From Seison nebaliae (lineage: Eukaryota > Rotifera > Pararotatoria > Seisonacea > Seisonidae), in NCBI GenBank assembly GCA_023231475.1, contig JALJEE010001544.1, forward strand, positions 1 through 64,000: DNA of 64,000 nucleotides, written 5' to 3'. Positions within the stretch are counted from its first letter, which is position 1. Every line of letters starts with the position of its first letter. The position numbers and the translations under genes are program-made. The notes beneath the pieces were generated by a model. It had not been told where the DNA came from. It saw only the letters and a list, made by a program, of their open reading frames with translations, and did not search any database. Of this stretch, positions 1 to 10,050 are shown piece after piece.

Positions 1-471
1 GTTCTTCCTCTATATTCTCTGGAAACGATCTTTCTTTGCACACAACGCTCTTTCTTGTCGATCGACCGTGCCTACAATCGGATTATCAGGAGATTAGTTT
101 GCTGTTTTCATAGATGTAATCGTTCTTTGCTCTTCGCCACGGTAGGTTTTCTCCCACTGCCAATCCTCTTTTCTCGTCGAATTTTTTCTCTCATCGATAA
201 AATTTGTGGTTCTTACCTCCGAACTTCCCACTTTTCCAATCTCAATCTGTTTCATATTCACTCAATCTTCTCCCATACTATTCGTTATTACGATTTACCT
301 CGTGACATTTCTCTTCATGATTTCAAACATTTCATTTTTTCCTACGACCCAATTTCATCCATGCCAATTGATCGTGAATCTCTTACCGTATTACACCACA
401 TGATCGATGATGGCGATGATCGTAATTTTTTTAATCTTTTTTCCAATTTATCCCGTCGGGAATTTCAATAA
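1..471 (+). CDS. 3' end of an unrecognised protein-coding gene (partial)
   Basis: The frame is open from the first base of the window to a TAA at 469-471, about 156 codons. No start is visible, so this is probably the last exon of a gene entering from the left. The C-terminal part is acidic and polar (around MIDDGDDRNFF) and looks coding; the upstream part is rich in F, L and C and could include intron sequence. I do not recognise a family. An overlapping 65-codon frame at 206-403 is a shadow. The next gene (855) is on the same strand after an AT-rich gap. Confidence 0.35.
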   Translation, partial: VLPLYSLETIFLCTQRSFLSIDRAYNRIIRRLVCCFHRCNRSLLFATVGFLPLPILFSRRIFSLIDKICGSYLRTSHFSNLNLFHIHSIFSHTIRYYDLPRDISLHDFKHFIFSYDPISSMPIDRESLTVLHHMIDDGDDRNFFNLFSNLSRREFQ

Positions 472-854
472 ATTTAATAATAATAATATCCATTAATTAT
501 ATTCATTATTATACTAATAACTAAAAGGTAAGGAAAAAGGTAAAATATAGTATTTATTACAGATAATACATTAAAGAAATGAATTGATAATAAATTAAAA
601 ATAAATCCCAAAAATTATATTTATGTGCTGTTAAATAATGAAAATTATTTGAAATTTCTACAATAAATTAGTAGAGAATGGAATAATAAAATTTAAATAA
701 GAAGAAATTATTTGAAGTTTAAGCTTCGATTTTCAGAGAGGAATTGTTTATCTTTTTCCAATTCTCATGTATTTGTGAGAGAAGTAATTACTTTTACTCT
801 TTCATCGAAATTATTTAATTATCTTATTTCATTTAGAAGTAAAAATTTAGAAGG
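472..854. other. AT-rich intergenic gap
   Basis: About 380 bases, very AT-rich, with no long open frame and no repeat I could recognise. It should hold the 3' end signals of the left gene and the promoter of the capping protein gene. Confidence 0.6.
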
Positions 855-1757
855 ATGATGGAGAATGAGATTCAAACGAAAACGGAAATCGCTCTTGATC
901 TAATGAGGCGATTGCCCCCACAAAGAATTCGTAGAAATTTGAAAAATATTATCGATATCATTCCCGAGATTACTGACAGTTTATTATCAGCAACGGATCT
1001 ACCTATCACCAAACGATTTGACGAAGAAGCAAAAAAATATTTTTTAACTTGTGATTATACACGTGACGGAGATTCATATCGATCACCATGGACTAATCAG
1101 TATTTTCCACCTATCGATGGTCATTTTCCTTGCGACGTCTTGAGACAATTAGAGATTGAAGCGAATGATGCATTTGAACAATACAAAGATATGTATTATG
1201 AAGGTGGATTATCCAGCGTATTTTTTTGGGAAGTGGATTTTCCATCTAAATTTGCAGGAATTATTCTGATAAAAAAAGATGCAAAACCTTCGAATGATAC
1301 TGATAACGCAACTGGATCAAAAAATGACAAAAATGACATTGTTAAAGGTTCTTGGGATTCGTTTAATATCATTGAAGTCGACATAAAAATTCCATCAAAA
1401 ATTGCACGTTACCGTCTCATAACAACGGTGATGTTATCTTTGGAATCGGGAAATGATATATGTGGAGTGATGAATATTACTGGCAGTCTCTCCAAACAAG
1501 AAGAAAGAGATCTTCCAATTTCTCTAACAAACAATAATTACAATTTGAGTCATATCTGCAATATTGGGAAGATGGTGGAAGAGATGGAAAATCGAATTCG
1601 ACACGAATTAAATTATGTCTATTTCGGAAAAACGAGAGATATTGTGAACGATTTGAGATATGTGCAAGATCGATACGATAACATTAACGTACAAAAGAAA
1701 TTAGGCGACACGATCATGGAGAATAAATCAACGATCGATCATCAACATAAAATTTAA
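855..1757 (+). CDS. CAPZB: F-actin capping protein subunit beta
   Basis: A single exon of 300 residues, close to the usual 270-280 of the family. CapZ-beta pairs with CapZ-alpha to cap the barbed ends of actin filaments. Recognisable signatures run the whole length: ALDLMRRLPPQ near the start, CDYTRDGDSYRSPW near residues 72-85, YEGGLSSVFFWEVD near 116-129, FAGIILIKK near 133-141, VMLSLESGN around 192 and HICNIGKMVEEMENRIRHEL near 232-251, then YFGKTRDIVNDLR. The extra length is a polar insert at about residues 145-160 (SNDTDNATGSKNDKND) and a lysine-rich tail. The start is the first of two adjacent ATGs. Together with the formin downstream it gives the window two actin-end regulators. Confidence 0.96.
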   Translation: MMENEIQTKTEIALDLMRRLPPQRIRRNLKNIIDIIPEITDSLLSATDLPITKRFDEEAKKYFLTCDYTRDGDSYRSPWTNQYFPPIDGHFPCDVLRQLEIEANDAFEQYKDMYYEGGLSSVFFWEVDFPSKFAGIILIKKDAKPSNDTDNATGSKNDKNDIVKGSWDSFNIIEVDIKIPSKIARYRLITTVMLSLESGNDICGVMNITGSLSKQEERDLPISLTNNNYNLSHICNIGKMVEEMENRIRHELNYVYFGKTRDIVNDLRYVQDRYDNINVQKKLGDTIMENKSTIDHQHKI

Positions 1758-1890
1758 ATTTTATTCTATTCAACTCTATTTCTTCTTCATATACAATTCC
1801 ATATTCTTTCATTTCCAACAATAAGAGAAATTAAAATAATCCATTTCTAATTCAATTTCTATTTACGAGTTTAGTGTTTAAAAAAAAAAG

Positions 1891-3339
1891 ATGAGTTTAT
1901 TATCTTTCGCTATTCGACGACGATTTTTGCTTTTCTTCTCTTATCGAGGTGGTGGTTATAGGTTTCCATTTTTCTATTAAGTTTTCTTCATCTGAAATAA
2001 ATTATCTAAATTTCGAAATAAATTGAAATTGATTAGTGGATTAGCGAGACAACCTGCACAGTCAGGTCCAACAATACAAGAAGCTTTGGAAGTTTATTTT
2101 TTTTCTATCAAACAACTTTTTTACCGAAATAATTAGGATATAGTTTCGGACTATTCTAATCGTAAAACTTCCCTTGAATTAAGTAGTCGGACTGATAAAG
2201 GTGTTCACGCTCTCACCAATACAGCTTGTTGTGATTATTGGGAGAAATTGTTAAACTTTTAAAATATTATTGATCCGTTTAGAATTTGAGTTTTAGAACG
2301 GATCTTTATCCCATTTCCAATCTGGAATATCTTCGTTTGTTGTTCAATTATCGATTGAAACATTTGGATCATAAAATTCAGTTAATTTTTAAAAGAATTT
2401 TCATAAAGTATAAATTTTTTTTAGTATCCAACGAATTTTGAGAGTTCCATTTCGTTTCTCTGCTCGATATAATGCTTCAAGTAGAACTTATATTTATAAG
2501 TTATTTCTCATAAATTTTTTTTGTAAATAAGATATTTTCTCATAAAGATTAGCGTATGATAATCAATCGAAAATTGAACATATAAAATCGAATCATCGAT
2601 TAAATGTTCGTCGACTATTTACAAAATTATCAGAAAATTCAAATCGTGTCACAAATTTACCTTTACATCAACAACAATCTATTCGATTAATTCGGTTAGT
2701 TTTTTTCTAGAAATTTTTGAATTAATTGGGCGAAGTGGAAAGTTCGATATAGAATTATTCAAAGAAGCTATTGCTATTTGTGAAGGACAACATAATTTTA
2801 ATGCATTTACTACAAATAAAGGTCGAGAGGCAAATCGAAATCCTATAAAATCATTAAAAACAGAAATAATATCTGCACCAGAAGAACAATTACATTTAGG
2901 AAATGAATTTATTGACGATCATTTAAATTATGTCAATTTGAAAATCACATCATCTTCTTTCCTTTATAAACAAATTCGACGAATGATCGATGTGTGGATA
3001 AAAGTTGCCCTCAAAATGATTTCGATCGAGGAATTGAAACAGATGTTGTTGATACCTCCAGATTATTATGAATCAAATCGAATTCAAACTGAACGAGCAC
3101 CACCGTTATCTTTACTCCATATCAATTACGATTGGGAGATGTTGAAGCATTTTCAAAAAGTATATGACGATTATGAAAATCAATTTCAGTCGACTGATCT
3201 CCCATCCATCAATTATGATGAAAGAACATTATTATTTCATAAAGAAAGTCTCGAATTGGATGATCAATTATTCACACAATTTAAATTCGTTAAACGTAAT
3301 CGAATACATCCCTCCTTCGAATACAATCAAGATATTTAA
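1891..3339 (+). CDS. PUSL1: TruA-family tRNA pseudouridine synthase, PUSL1-like
   Basis: I reconstruct seven exons. The first are 1891-1961, 2037-2091, 2137-2249 and from 2297; the last is 2736-3339. Introns are 30-75 nt with GT...AG ends, and all junctions keep one frame. The product starts with a short basic leader, then YSGLARQPAQSG (the TruA N-terminal strand and loop) and SSRTDKGVHALTNT. The Asp of this last motif is the catalytic nucleophile of the family. Then come RVPFRFSARYNASSRTYIY, EGQHNFNAFTT and the C-terminal YKQIRRMIDVW. The ending APPLSLLHINYD matches the end typical of PUSL1 and TruA proteins. The family isomerises uridines in tRNA, often in mitochondria, and the basic leader would suit that. 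Exon ends in the middle are predicted by frame only. Confidence 0.87.
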
Positions 3340-3423
3340 AGAGAAAACCGGAAATTTATTAGGAAAATAACGAAAAAACTGAACAGAAAAAATACATGTA
3401 ACTTTATTGTGAAAAACATTTTT

Positions 3424-5136
3424 TTATTGGACTGAATGTCGATGAATTAGAGAGTCTTTTGTTATCAAAATTGACGGTCGGAGCATGATGAGACCATCAG
3501 ATTTATTTACATTTTTTTTCATCTTTTCCATAAAATTTTCATTTATTTTATAAAGATCTTTCACATTCAAATTGATACATGTCGATTCATTGTCAACTTC
3601 CATAATTGTTGAAATTAGCAACTTATTCTTTGCTTTCTTTTCTTTCATTGAATTAGAATTATTTGTCGTTTCCGAATGGAAACCACTATCTTTCGTTATT
3701 TCAGATGTTCGAGAAGTGTTCGATCTAATTTTCGACTGATTCTTTTTCAATCGAACAAACGTCACATTCTCTGACATTTGCTCTCCACTGTTAGTTCGAT
3801 GTCTATGAATATATTTTCGGAATGTCAACAAATTCTTCTTCCACGGATTCCATGGATGATTCGTAGAAGATTTGATTCTATCGATTAATGTTGCCGGTTT
3901 CGGTACTTCCATTGTGGTAGGAAAATTTATAGAGACTTTTCCATCTACGTCGATCGCATTTTGTCTCACCAATTTCTTTTCGATTGATTTGACTGATGTC
4001 GATTTTTTTATTCGTTTGTTACTCTTCGAACTATTCTCGGAATTGTTTAATGAAAATAAATTGATTTTATCATGAAAATCATCAGGTAATTCTGATCGTT
4101 TTCGTTTTTTTTCATTTTTCTGTATGAAATTTTGACGTTCTTCTAAAATGTGATAAATTTGATTATATATGCCACCCAATTTCCCATAAGGGACTTTCTG
4201 TTTCGCTTGTTTTATTTTCTCATAATTGAATCCCATTCGTATCATATTCCTCATTGTTCCTTGTTCAATCTTCCTATTTTCACATGTCATAATATTCTCA
4301 TTCATCTCCTTCTTATATCTAATCCATGTGTGTTTATAGATTTGTTGGAAGTTAAATCGTTTCTCTTTCTCATAAACGAGAATACGAGATATTAGATCTT
4401 TACATTCTTTCGATATAAAGAATGGTAAAGTGTATTGACAACTGATGACTTGTCGTCGAATTTCTTGATCATTTTCACCAAGAAATGGCAAATATCCACT
4501 CACCATCGTGAATAGTAGAACGCCCAAAGACCAAATGTCAGCGGATGTCCCGTCATGATCCTTTCCTTCAAATACTTCCGGTGCTGCATATGTCGGTGTG
4601 CCACACCAGGATTTTAATGGAACATTCTTTTGGAAGGAGGTGGCGAAACCGAAATCACATAATTTAATGTTGTTATTCTCAGTCAATAGAATGTTCTCCG
4701 CTTTCAAATCACGATGAACAATATTGTGACTGTGACATTTCTCTACTGAACGACAAATGTTATAGAACAGTTTCCGTGCATCATCTTCGTTCAATCGTCC
4801 ATTCTTACATAAATATTTAAATAGATTTCCATTTGGTAAATATTCAGTGACCAAATATAACATCGATGGCGTTTCCATTATTTGAAAGAGACGAATAACT
4901 TCCTTTACTTTTTGAAGTTTCTTCAAACTCTCAATCTCTAAATAGGCTCGTTCATTCTCCTCTTTATTCAATTTCTCCTTATCAATCACCTTCACCGCCA
5001 CATAATGAGATAGTAATGAATGTCTTGCTAATTTGACGAGAGAGAAATTGCCCTTATCAATCGTCGAATAGAATTCATAGAAGTTGATAATATTGCCCGA
5101 TGTGTTCAGTTGGGACTTGTTGGGAAAAGATTCCAT
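3424..5136 (-). CDS. SIK-like (AMPK-related) serine/threonine protein kinase
   Basis: A single exon of 570 residues. The kinase domain covers about residues 18-273: glycine loop DKGNFSLVKLA, VAVKVI lysine, HRDLKAENILL catalytic loop, CDFGFAT, and CGTPTYAAPEVFEGKDHDG. The phrase DIWSLGVLLFTMVSGYLPF and the PFFISKECKDLISRIL stretch are closest to salt-inducible kinases. A UBA-like segment follows (GTMRNMIRMGFNYEKI, about 294-309), then a long basic, Ser-rich tail. At the usual LKB1 T-loop site the sequence reads LKSWCGT, so serine replaces the expected threonine. SIK kinases phosphorylate CRTC coactivators and restrain CREB output; palindromic CRE sites lie 360-420 bases upstream. MARK or another AMPK-related class is the main alternative. 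Confidence 0.86.
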   Translation of the reverse strand: MESFPNKSQLNTSGNIINFYEFYSTIDKGNFSLVKLARHSLLSHYVAVKVIDKEKLNKEENERAYLEIESLKKLQKVKEVIRLFQIMETPSMLYLVTEYLPNGNLFKYLCKNGRLNEDDARKLFYNICRSVEKCHSHNIVHRDLKAENILLTENNNIKLCDFGFATSFQKNVPLKSWCGTPTYAAPEVFEGKDHDGTSADIWSLGVLLFTMVSGYLPFLGENDQEIRRQVISCQYTLPFFISKECKDLISRILVYEKEKRFNFQQIYKHTWIRYKKEMNENIMTCENRKIEQGTMRNMIRMGFNYEKIKQAKQKVPYGKLGGIYNQIYHILEERQNFIQKNEKKRKRSELPDDFHDKINLFSLNNSENSSKSNKRIKKSTSVKSIEKKLVRQNAIDVDGKVSINFPTTMEVPKPATLIDRIKSSTNHPWNPWKKNLLTFRKYIHRHRTNSGEQMSENVTFVRLKKNQSKIRSNTSRTSEITKDSGFHSETTNNSNSMKEKKAKNKLLISTIMEVDNESTCINLNVKDLYKINENFMEKMKKNVNKSDGLIMLRPSILITKDSLIHRHSVQ

Positions 5137-5645
5137 GAATTTGATTTGAATTTTTGATTGTTTTCTTTTTGTTGATTTACATACCGACTACTTTAGTAAC
5201 TATTGTGACGAGCGGATGACATAGGTAAGTTTTATATGATCTTAGTACGTAATCCAAATTCTTAGTTGACGTAATTGATTGTCATCAATATGTCATCAAT
5301 ATTATTAATCAATGAATAGAACAATAAAAGATGGTAAATGTGGTTGGAGAGTGTGGAAAAAAGGAAATATTCTTCCTTCACAAATTATCTCAAGCAATCT
5401 TTAATTTTTTAGATACTATTCCACTTCATTACTTCAACATCAACTTATATTTCATGCAATTAACAAATCTTCCTATTATTATCACGCGAATGATACGTCA
5501 CGAAAAAAGTGGGTTGACGTCACAAAATGAAGTAACTCCAAGTCAATGACGTCATTGTTGTAATTTTATTTTCATTATTATCATTCTTTCATCATTTCCA
5601 TTTCCTTAAAATGATTACACAATTTTAAATTTCTCTTTATAAATT
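5137..5645. other. Upstream region of the SIK-like gene
   Basis: Non-coding apart from a 72-codon frame (5331-5549) that runs through the CRE motifs and looks accidental. It contains an extra TGACGTAA half-palindrome near 5266. It should be the 5' region of the minus-strand SIK-like gene, and possibly also of the small gene at 5646. Confidence 0.5.
5494..5554. promoter_or_regulatory. Cluster of CRE (CREB/ATF) palindromes
   Basis: Two perfect TGACGTCA octamers lie at 5515-5522 and 5547-5554, 32 bases apart centre to centre, with a TACGTCA near-match at 5494-5500. TGACGTCA is the full CREB/ATF site. In 70% AT DNA two full copies so close together are unlikely by chance. They lie upstream of the SIK-like kinase, whose mammalian relative SIK1 is a known CREB target. 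Confidence 0.6.
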
Positions 5646-5946
5646 ATGTGCATGATTTTCGACCTGGAAATTTCACAGTTTCTCAACAAAAATAATTATA
5701 TTTCTATTAGACGATTATCGTCCCTACGGTATGACCCAATAGATGTACGGACACTCGATACATTGAAATCATTCGTCATTTACCAACAGATAAAATATTT
5801 ACCGTTTTATGATTATGTAAAGAATACGATTAAAATAAAGAAACTTAATGAACTTCAGGAAAAATATCAAAATGTTGTTTTTCTTTTTTTAATGTTTTGC
5901 GATGTAGAAATTTTTTTTTTTTAAATTATCCGAATATCCAAAATAA
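5646..5946 (+). CDS. Candidate small gene, about 85-100 residues, unrecognised
   Basis: An open frame from ATG 5646 has coding-like composition in its middle (SLRYDPIDVRTLDTLKSF, then YLPFYDYVKNTIKIKKL). Two short introns are possible. One runs from GTTTCTC to ...ATTAG (about 5688-5710). The other starts GTTG after KYQN and ends GATGTAG, and its use lets the frame continue to a TAA at 944-946 of this kilobase (5944-5946). The product would be a small basic protein. I do not recognise a family. It could be a small mitochondrial or structural protein, or a chance frame. Confidence 0.4.
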
Positions 5947-6282
5947 AAACAAATTTATTGATTTGAAATCAACTTTGTTCAAATTATAATAATAGTCGAT
6001 TGACAGGAAAGTAAATTAGTGTTTAGAATAAGTGAAAGTAGAAAATACTTAAAGTTTGAAGAATTTAAATTTGAGTTATGAAAATAATTAAGGCTGAATA
6101 AAACTTTGGTTATTTGGTTCCAAGGTGGATTAAAAATCCAATTGAAATTTGAATTGAAATATGAAACATGTTGAAGCGATTCTTTAAGAGAAAGCTTACT
6201 GTTATTATTATTATTTTTTTTTCGTTCAATTTTCTCTGTTTGAGAATTGAGAATAGAGAATTAACAATCTTTCAATTTTCCA
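5947..6282. other. AT-rich intergenic gap
   Basis: About 335 bases of AT-rich DNA with no supported feature. It contains short poly-T and a TTA run near 6200, just before the next gene. Confidence 0.6.
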
Positions 6283-7410
6283 ATGAGTGATTTAATGCCA
6301 ATCGATTGGAGTCAACTTTTGAGTGAACCAAGTCAAAGGAGAAATAATCATCCAACAACTTTCAATGATTTGAGAGCTCCTTATCATTCAAATGATCATA
6401 TGCCAATGTTTCCCTTGAATGATAAGAGTCAAACGAAAAGTAAATGTTCAACTCCCACTCAAAAAGTTAATGTGACAAGTTCCACTTATTCCCCAAAAAA
6501 TCAATGTTGTTCCAAGAAAAAAGGATTACGAGTCCAATGTTATCGATATCAACCACAACCACAAGAAACAAGTAATGACGATAAAGATGGATCGATGAAT
6601 GTCTCCGATCGAAAATCTGTTGAATCTTCACCAGATTTTTCATATGAATATTTTCCTGCTAATTCGATTTGTTTATCAGAAATTGAAAATTCATTGAGAG
6701 TTCAACGTTCAGAAATTCCATCCGTTTCAATTCCATCCCCATCAAATTCCAATCCAATTATATATCCATGTATCGAAACAACTCCAACGGAACAGACATC
6801 GAATTTCTTTCGAAGAATAATCGATAAATTATATTTTGTTTTATTCTCCCTTTTTTGGAAATTGTTTCGTTTTCAATTAGTCTCCAATGAAAATTCCTCC
6901 ATAAGCGAAGATTCTGATTCAGATATTTTAAATTATATCTATGAAGAAATAGAAGATATACGAGAAGAAGATAGTGCAGATGAATATCATGACGTAGAAA
7001 ATGTTGAAAATAAAGAGAATATTCGAATAAGAAAGTTGATGGATAATGAAATAAAAAAAGAGGAAAATGAGGACGCGAAATCGATATTAGATACGACCAT
7101 TATTCCAAATTATATTTCTTCATCATCGGGAACAGATGAATCGATTATATTATTAGAAGAACGAGAATTTAAAAAAACATCTTTGAAGAGAAAACGTCGT
7201 TTATTAAATCCGAAGAAGAAGAAAATGGATTGGAAGATTCTAGCTTATGATTCCATCATTCAATCTCAGGAAAGTCGAAAGAATACTCAAGAAGAAGCTG
7301 ATCCTTTAGAACATTTCGTTTTCTCTAAGGGCAAAATTGTGAAAACTTTAAATTTCCCCAATTATGTAGCAGAAACACCTAATTTCCGATTTAATGCAAA
7401 ATATCGCTAA
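6283..7410 (+). CDS. Unrecognised 375-residue protein with acidic and basic blocks
   Basis: A single exon with an ATG preceded by an AT-rich leader. No family was recognised. Visible parts are a Ser/Pro/Gln-rich N-terminal half, a cysteine pair and basic patch (NQCCSKKKGLR, near residue 75), and a hydrophobic-aromatic stretch at about 182-200 (LYFVLFSLFWKLFRF) that might be a membrane or amphipathic segment. Next comes a strongly acidic block (about 205-265) and a nuclear-localisation-like cluster KRKRRLLNPKKKK (about 303-315). The last 30 residues (FVFSKGKIVKTLNFPNYV) look more structured and may be a short binding motif. A regulatory or scaffold protein is possible, but no function can be assigned. 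Confidence 0.7.
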   Translation: MSDLMPIDWSQLLSEPSQRRNNHPTTFNDLRAPYHSNDHMPMFPLNDKSQTKSKCSTPTQKVNVTSSTYSPKNQCCSKKKGLRVQCYRYQPQPQETSNDDKDGSMNVSDRKSVESSPDFSYEYFPANSICLSEIENSLRVQRSEIPSVSIPSPSNSNPIIYPCIETTPTEQTSNFFRRIIDKLYFVLFSLFWKLFRFQLVSNENSSISEDSDSDILNYIYEEIEDIREEDSADEYHDVENVENKENIRIRKLMDNEIKKEENEDAKSILDTTIIPNYISSSSGTDESIILLEEREFKKTSLKRKRRLLNPKKKKMDWKILAYDSIIQSQESRKNTQEEADPLEHFVFSKGKIVKTLNFPNYVAETPNFRFNAKYR

Positions 7411-7500
7411 CTATTCTCCAATTACAGATTTCTATTTTTCTTATTGTTTTTTAATCTTTTATTTTTCCTCTTCTTTCTTAACCTTTAAATGTAAATAGAA

Positions 7501-7567
7501 TAAACTGAAAGGAGAAAACTTGTTTTAAAAAAATAAATTGAAAGGAGAAAACTTGTTTTAAAAAAAA
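7501..7567. repeat. Two tandem copies of a 33-34 bp unit
   Basis: The unit taaa(c/t)tgaaaggagaaaactt... ending in an A-run occurs at 7501-7533 and again at 7534-7567, with one substitution and one A of length difference. The second copy ends 3 bases before the ATG of the next gene. Confidence 0.85.
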
Positions 7568-7570
7568 TAA

Positions 7571-9654
7571 ATGGAAACAATTCATTTGATAATATTTGCG
7601 CTAACAGTCACGGTAGGAGAATCGACTGATTTTATGAAAAATAATGAAAAAATTAGGTCATTGACAGAATCATGGAGAGGTTCACTTTATTGATTAAACT
7701 AATTTCAAGTAACTTTCAATGAAAGAGTATTGTCGTATAATTCCTCGATTGACTCCACATTTAAGATGCGATAGAATAAATATTGATCTTTTCTTCGAAA
7801 TTAGAAAGAACTTCTTCGAATCAGAAGTTCCGAAAAAAATATTTTGAATTAATTTAAAATTTCTTCTAATAGAATTCCAATTTGACAGTTGTCGTTTTCG
7901 ATGATATTCCGAAAGTACGTCTCAAAACTAATCTAACGTCTTCTATCGCTTACGATTCATCAAAGTTTAGTCGAATATATGAAAATATTCGAAAGAATAT
8001 TGACAATAACATAATAGTAATTGATGGTAATGGGAAATCATTTCGCATCTTCCAACTAATCGTCACATCGATGATCAATGGCAATCGATATATTTGGAAT
8101 ACATATGAATATTCGAAGAGACATGTCCTTTATTTTAATCGATCAGAATGTTCCTTTAGTAATATAACGAAAATGGATTTCTATCACGATACTAATGGAT
8201 TGATTAAGAAACATTTCACACCAATTGCCGTTATTGGTGATTTGGAAAAGATAAACAAACAGTATGAACATACTTATTTATCCGATTTCCTTAACCTTCA
8301 CAATACTGAGGATGAATCTAAGATTATGGGTCATTTCAATTTTACCAATTTCCAACAATATTGTCCACTACTTTGTCTCTCTTACAATCACACAGTTTCA
8401 TTTATAAAAATTCCTTAATTCAACCTCAATTTTATAGAAAAAACCATGTTATGGTTCAATGTCGTATGTTCATTGTAATTTTTACTTCTTTAATCCTATC
8501 GCAGAAAGTGGAACTGGATTCCGATTACCCTCTCAAGGAAACGACACAATTCTCTACTACATTCATGAAATTGGTTTGGAAATTTTTTGAATTTCAAATG
8601 ATGATTTTTAGATCCATTTCTGAAATTGAATAAGAAATTTCATTTTCATATTTATGATCGATTAGGAACAATGTTCCATAATTATGACACATTCATTGGA
8701 GATAATTTATGGCTTGGCTCTCAAACTTTACCTGAGATGAAGGATTGTTTCAATTATTGTCGAAACAAACATCATTGTCTAAGTTTTACGGTGAAACCGG
8801 TATGTACGTTATTTAGAAAACGAATATATTTTGATGAACGACGTTATGTCCATAAGAAGAATGAAACATATAAGATGGAATGTGTTCCACATCTCAAATT
8901 ATCTGATAACTTACAATCGTCATTCTATCAACATAATTTCCATATGTTCGCAACGAAAGAAAGTTATTGAATTTTATTTTCGTTCTCAATAATTGTCAGA
9001 TATCAAAAATGTTTTGGTTAACGGGAAAAAGGAAGAAAACAAGATTCTTCTTGGCATCTACTTCGAACATGAAGTTCGATGTGCCTATAAATCTCAAAAG
9101 ATTTTAATTCAATCTTATTTTGTTAACGAAGGTTGTAATTTGTAAGTAGTCTAGTTGTAAGAAAATTTACAAATTATTATTCAACATTCATTTTAGATTT
9201 ATATAGTGAAACTTTCTTCATGCTAAAACGTGAAGAGGCTGGAGAGAGACATTCAGCTACTTTTGAATTGTCGTCCAATTTCAATAAACATTTCAAAGAT
9301 AAAAAAATCTATATTTTTATTCCTGAAGAATTTTGCGTAAGAAAACCGAACGTTATTCTGTTGAAATTTAGTAAATTCTTATTCTTCTGTCATTTAGGTG
9401 AATGTAGTCGATATGACTAATAATAGACGGTTAAATATTAAATTAGTTCGGAGCTTCTCTTCAATGTCAATGGAAGTCTCATTTTTATCAAGAAAATTTT
9501 CTTTTCACAATTATCTTTGTAGAAAAGAAAAAAATCGTTAGAGAAACGATTCGGATTTACTCAACCGAAGTCCATGACTGGAGATTGGAACATATTCGAG
9601 TATTTAATTGATTTTGAAAAGAAATATAAAAGATTTGTACCATTCGAAATTTAA
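7571..9654 (+). CDS. Predicted secreted multi-exon protein with an apple/PAN-like cysteine region
   Basis: I join ten exons: 7571-7679, 7710-7731, 7775-7826, 7873-8394, 8438-8573, 8612-8962, 9000-9141, 9207-9336, 9398-9475, 9523-9654. All introns are 30-65 nt with GT...AG ends and the frame is kept throughout, giving just under 550 residues. The first exon encodes a hydrophobic leader (METIHLIIFALTVTVG), so export is likely. Exon 6 holds a cysteine-spaced segment, LPEMKDCFNYCRNKHHCLSF then PVCTLFRKR and MECVPH, resembling a PAN/apple module. Other cysteines are scattered and several NxS/T sequons are present, as expected of an extracellular protein. I do not recognise the overall family. Exon 2 is only 22 nt. 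Confidence 0.62.
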
Positions 9655-10050
9655 AAAAATCCCTAAATTGTTCTAATTGTGAGAAATTTACATTCTCTTT
9701 TTTTTTTCAAATTACTTGAGATTAGTGATGTGTGAAAAAAAAGAAGAAATCACGTAATATAATTTGGGGATAAAGAGAAATTTTAAAATTTTTTTTAATA
9801 AAAGCCAAAATTTTAAAAAATAAATTATTTTTCTGAATTGCTGATTTGAAAAAAATTAAGTGAGAAAAATATTTTTCTAGATGTCTTGTACTGATGAGAA
9901 TGAAGTAATCTTCATTAATTTGACCGTTATGCGAATTAGCAAATTATGAATAGAAGTGATAAGAAATTGACGTAACTTTTTATTTCTTTCTAAAAGAGAT
10001 TTTTTATTTATATTCTTTTCACTTTCCACTCATTCTCTATTCAATAGCTG
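9655..10050. other. AT-rich intergenic gap upstream of the formin gene
   Basis: About 400 bases with long A and T runs. It has no coding frame or repeat I can support. A GACGTAA element near 9968 resembles a CRE half-site but is isolated. Confidence 0.55.

Noticed and set aside
5331-5549. 72-codon frame upstream of the small gene
   Set aside because: It overlaps the CRE motifs, and its composition is hydrophobic without pattern; probably not coding.
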